DNA from: Pseudomonadota bacterium
Lineage (GTDB): Bacteria; Pseudomonadota; Gammaproteobacteria; Burkholderiales; Methylophilaceae
Assembly (NCBI GenBank): GCA_029549705.1
Contig: JAKPIR010000231.1
Location: 1-7,599 of the forward strand
Direction of reading: 5' to 3'
DNA: 7,599 bases
In this document: positions 6,657 through 7,599 of the stretch, in pieces
Layout of the letters: every line of letters begins with the position of its first letter
How positions within the stretch are numbered: the first letter of the stretch is position 1
Made by a program: the position numbers and the translations under genes
Notes under the pieces: generated by a model
The model's database searches: none
Told to the model about the DNA's origin: nothing
What the model saw: only the letters and a program-made list of their open reading frames with translations

Positions 6657-6684
6657 CTGGATTCTGGCCTACGCCAGAATGACG
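6652..6684 (-). repeat. right inverted-repeat arm with internal hairpin
   Basis: Reverse complement of the left arm (28 identical bases at 6657-6684, then one mismatch at 6656 and four more pairs). It holds the hairpin ATTCTGGC-CTAC-GCCAGAAT at 6661-6680. Its outer end is 8 bases before the thyA start codon, and its last G forms the first base of the GGGGAG that serves as thyA ribosome site. Confidence 0.9.
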
Positions 6685-6689
6685 GGGAG
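6684..6689 (+). promoter_or_regulatory. thyA ribosome binding site touching the repeat arm
   Basis: GGGGAG lies only 3 bases before the ATG at 6693, closer than the usual 5-9 bases, and its first base belongs to the repeat arm. The hairpin ending at 6680 is 3 bases upstream. Tight spacing and the nearby stem could lower or modulate thyA translation; this is inference. Confidence 0.55.
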
Positions 6690-6692
6690 AAA

Positions 6693-7487
6693 ATGCAGCA
6701 ATACACCGATCTATTACGCCACGTACTAACCCACGGCAACAAAAAAACCGACCGCACTGGCACTGGCACAACCTCTGTTTTTGGTTATCAAATGCGGTTT
6801 AATTTGGCGGAAGGCTTTCCGCTACTCACCACCAAAAAAGTCCATTTAAAATCGATTATTCATGAGTTGTTGTGGTTTTTGCAAGGCAGTACCAACATCA
6901 AATACCTTAAAGATAACGGCGTGCGTATTTGGGATGAATGGGCGGATGAGCAGGGTAATTTAGGGCCAGTGTATGGCTATCAATGGCGCAATTGGCCTAA
7001 GCCTGATGGCACGCATATTGACCAAATTGCACAGGTGGTGAATGCGATTAAGAACACGCCAGATTCGCGCCGTTTAATTGTAAGCGCTTGGAACGTGGCC
7101 GATGTGGACCAAATGAAACTGCCGCCTTGCCATGCGTTTTTTCAGTTTTATGTGGCAGATAGCAAACTCAGTTGTCAGTTGTATCAGCGCAGTGCCGATA
7201 TTTTCTTAGGCGTGCCGTTTAATATTGCCTCTTACGCGCTGCTCACCATGATGGTGGCGCAAGTGTGTGACTTGCAATTGGGTGACTTTGTGCATACGCT
7301 TGGCGATGCACATATTTACACAAATCATATGGAACAAGTACAAGAACAACTTTCACGTGATTTACGCGCATTGCCACAAATGCACATCAACCCTGAAGTG
7401 CGCGATATTTTCAGCTTTAAGTTTGAAGATTTTACGCTGGAAAATTACGACCCACACCCAGCCATTAAGGGCGTAGTTGCGGTTTAA
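6693..7487 (+). CDS. thyA: thymidylate synthase (ThyA)
   Basis: Makes dTMP from dUMP using methylene-tetrahydrofolate as both methyl donor and reductant, releasing dihydrofolate, in the cytosol. Length 264 equals E. coli ThyA and the residue numbering carries over directly: Arg21, Glu58, Trp80, Arg126 and Arg127 (from the partner subunit), nucleophile Cys146 in LPPCHAFFQFYV, Arg166, Ser167, Asp169, Asn177, His207 and Tyr209, with C-terminal NYDPHPAIKGVVAV. The gene is therefore complete and expected to be active as a homodimer. ATG at 6693 gives the standard MQQYTDLLRHVL start. It shares the strand of the threonine genes but is separated from thrC by the inverted-repeat unit, so it depends either on read-through from that operon or on a promoter inside or next to the unit. 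In many bacteria folA follows thyA; that would be outside this window. Confidence 0.98.
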   Translation: MQQYTDLLRHVLTHGNKKTDRTGTGTTSVFGYQMRFNLAEGFPLLTTKKVHLKSIIHELLWFLQGSTNIKYLKDNGVRIWDEWADEQGNLGPVYGYQWRNWPKPDGTHIDQIAQVVNAIKNTPDSRRLIVSAWNVADVDQMKLPPCHAFFQFYVADSKLSCQLYQRSADIFLGVPFNIASYALLTMMVAQVCDLQLGDFVHTLGDAHIYTNHMEQVQEQLSRDLRALPQMHINPEVRDIFSFKFEDFTLENYDPHPAIKGVVAV

Positions 7488-7526
7488 CTACCATCAAGTC
7501 GATACATGACACGCTGTTTTCTGTGC

Positions 7527-7546
7527 GTAAATCACCTGTAAATCAC
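7527..7546. repeat. two 9-bp direct copies, 11-bp period
   Basis: GTAAATCAC occurs at 7527-7535 and again at 7538-7546. The 11-base period places both copies on the same face of the helix, as for tandem binding sites. It lies in the 112-base non-coding tail after thyA, about 40 bases before an AT-rich -10-like TATAAA (7588-7593). With only two copies, chance is a real alternative. Confidence 0.3.
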
Positions 7547-7599
7547 ACACCTTTTACCTGCAACCTTTTTTGATGCTCTGCAAGCCTTATAAATAAAGG

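Larger units (their letters stand above)
6334..6684. mobile_element. inverted-repeat unit carrying a GIY-YIG nuclease gene
   Basis: A 351-base unit between thrC and thyA. It consists of a left arm (6334-6366), a small GIY-YIG gene starting on the next base, and a right arm (6652-6684). The arms are reverse complements over 33 bp with one mismatch, including 28 identical bases at the outer ends. The coding part fills the space between the arms. A boundary set by inverted repeats plus a nuclease gene is the architecture of a mobile or homing-like unit. Dispersed palindromes of similar appearance are common in proteobacterial genomes. No flanking target duplication is visible (CCTT before, GGGA after). 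Mobility is inference, since copies elsewhere in the genome cannot be seen from here. Confidence 0.55.

Noticed and set aside
6328..6692. Target-site duplication flanking the inverted-repeat unit.
   Set aside because: The bases outside the arms (…CCTT on the left, GGGA… on the right) do not match, so no duplication can be claimed.
7473..7491. GTAGTT / AACTAC stem across the thyA stop codon as a terminator.
   Set aside because: Only 6 AT-leaning pairs with a 7-base loop and no T run after it.

Overview
The window reads as an ordinary chromosomal stretch of a proteobacterium, most likely a betaproteobacterium and perhaps a Methylophilaceae-type methylotroph. That placement is inference from remembered family resemblance and from gene order (an AlaA-type aminotransferase directly followed by a monofunctional homoserine dehydrogenase and threonine synthase). 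No search was run. Almost all the sequence is tightly packed housekeeping coding DNA.

Positions 1-1215 hold the fabB gene (3-oxoacyl-ACP synthase I), cut off by the window edge and missing only about seven N-terminal codons. It is followed at 1261-1803 by a small DUF1439-type lipoprotein. Converging on it from the minus strand is a short Mth938-like domain protein (1813-2190), only 9 bases away. Two small hairpins lie at this convergent junction.

The 139-base divergent gap 2191-2329 carries a promoter-like sequence and two DNA palindromes. It precedes an apparent operon: alaA (2330-3580), hom (3577-4890, TTG start inside a 4-base overlap) and thrC (4891-6327, starting on the next base). Hom reduces aspartate semialdehyde to homoserine and ThrC makes threonine from phosphohomoserine. 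The kinase between them (ThrB) is not in the window. AlaA links pyruvate/alanine and glutamate metabolism.

Between thrC and thyA sits the one accessory item, a compact 351-base unit (6334-6684). Two inverted arms (33 bp with one mismatch, containing a 28-bp perfect core) bracket a small GIY-YIG nuclease gene almost wall to wall. Each arm also folds on itself into an 8-bp-stem hairpin. The nuclease motifs are intact, but a one-base frameshift near the C-terminus separates the last ~18 residues, which continue in another frame up to the right arm. The right arm abuts the ribosome binding site of thyA (6693-7487), a complete thymidylate synthase with every key residue present. The last 112 bases are non-coding and hold a short direct repeat and an AT-rich, -10-like sequence, possibly serving a gene beyond the window.

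I found no tRNA, rRNA, CRISPR array or riboswitch. The candidate for something less described is the GIY-YIG/inverted-repeat unit; the rest is conventional.
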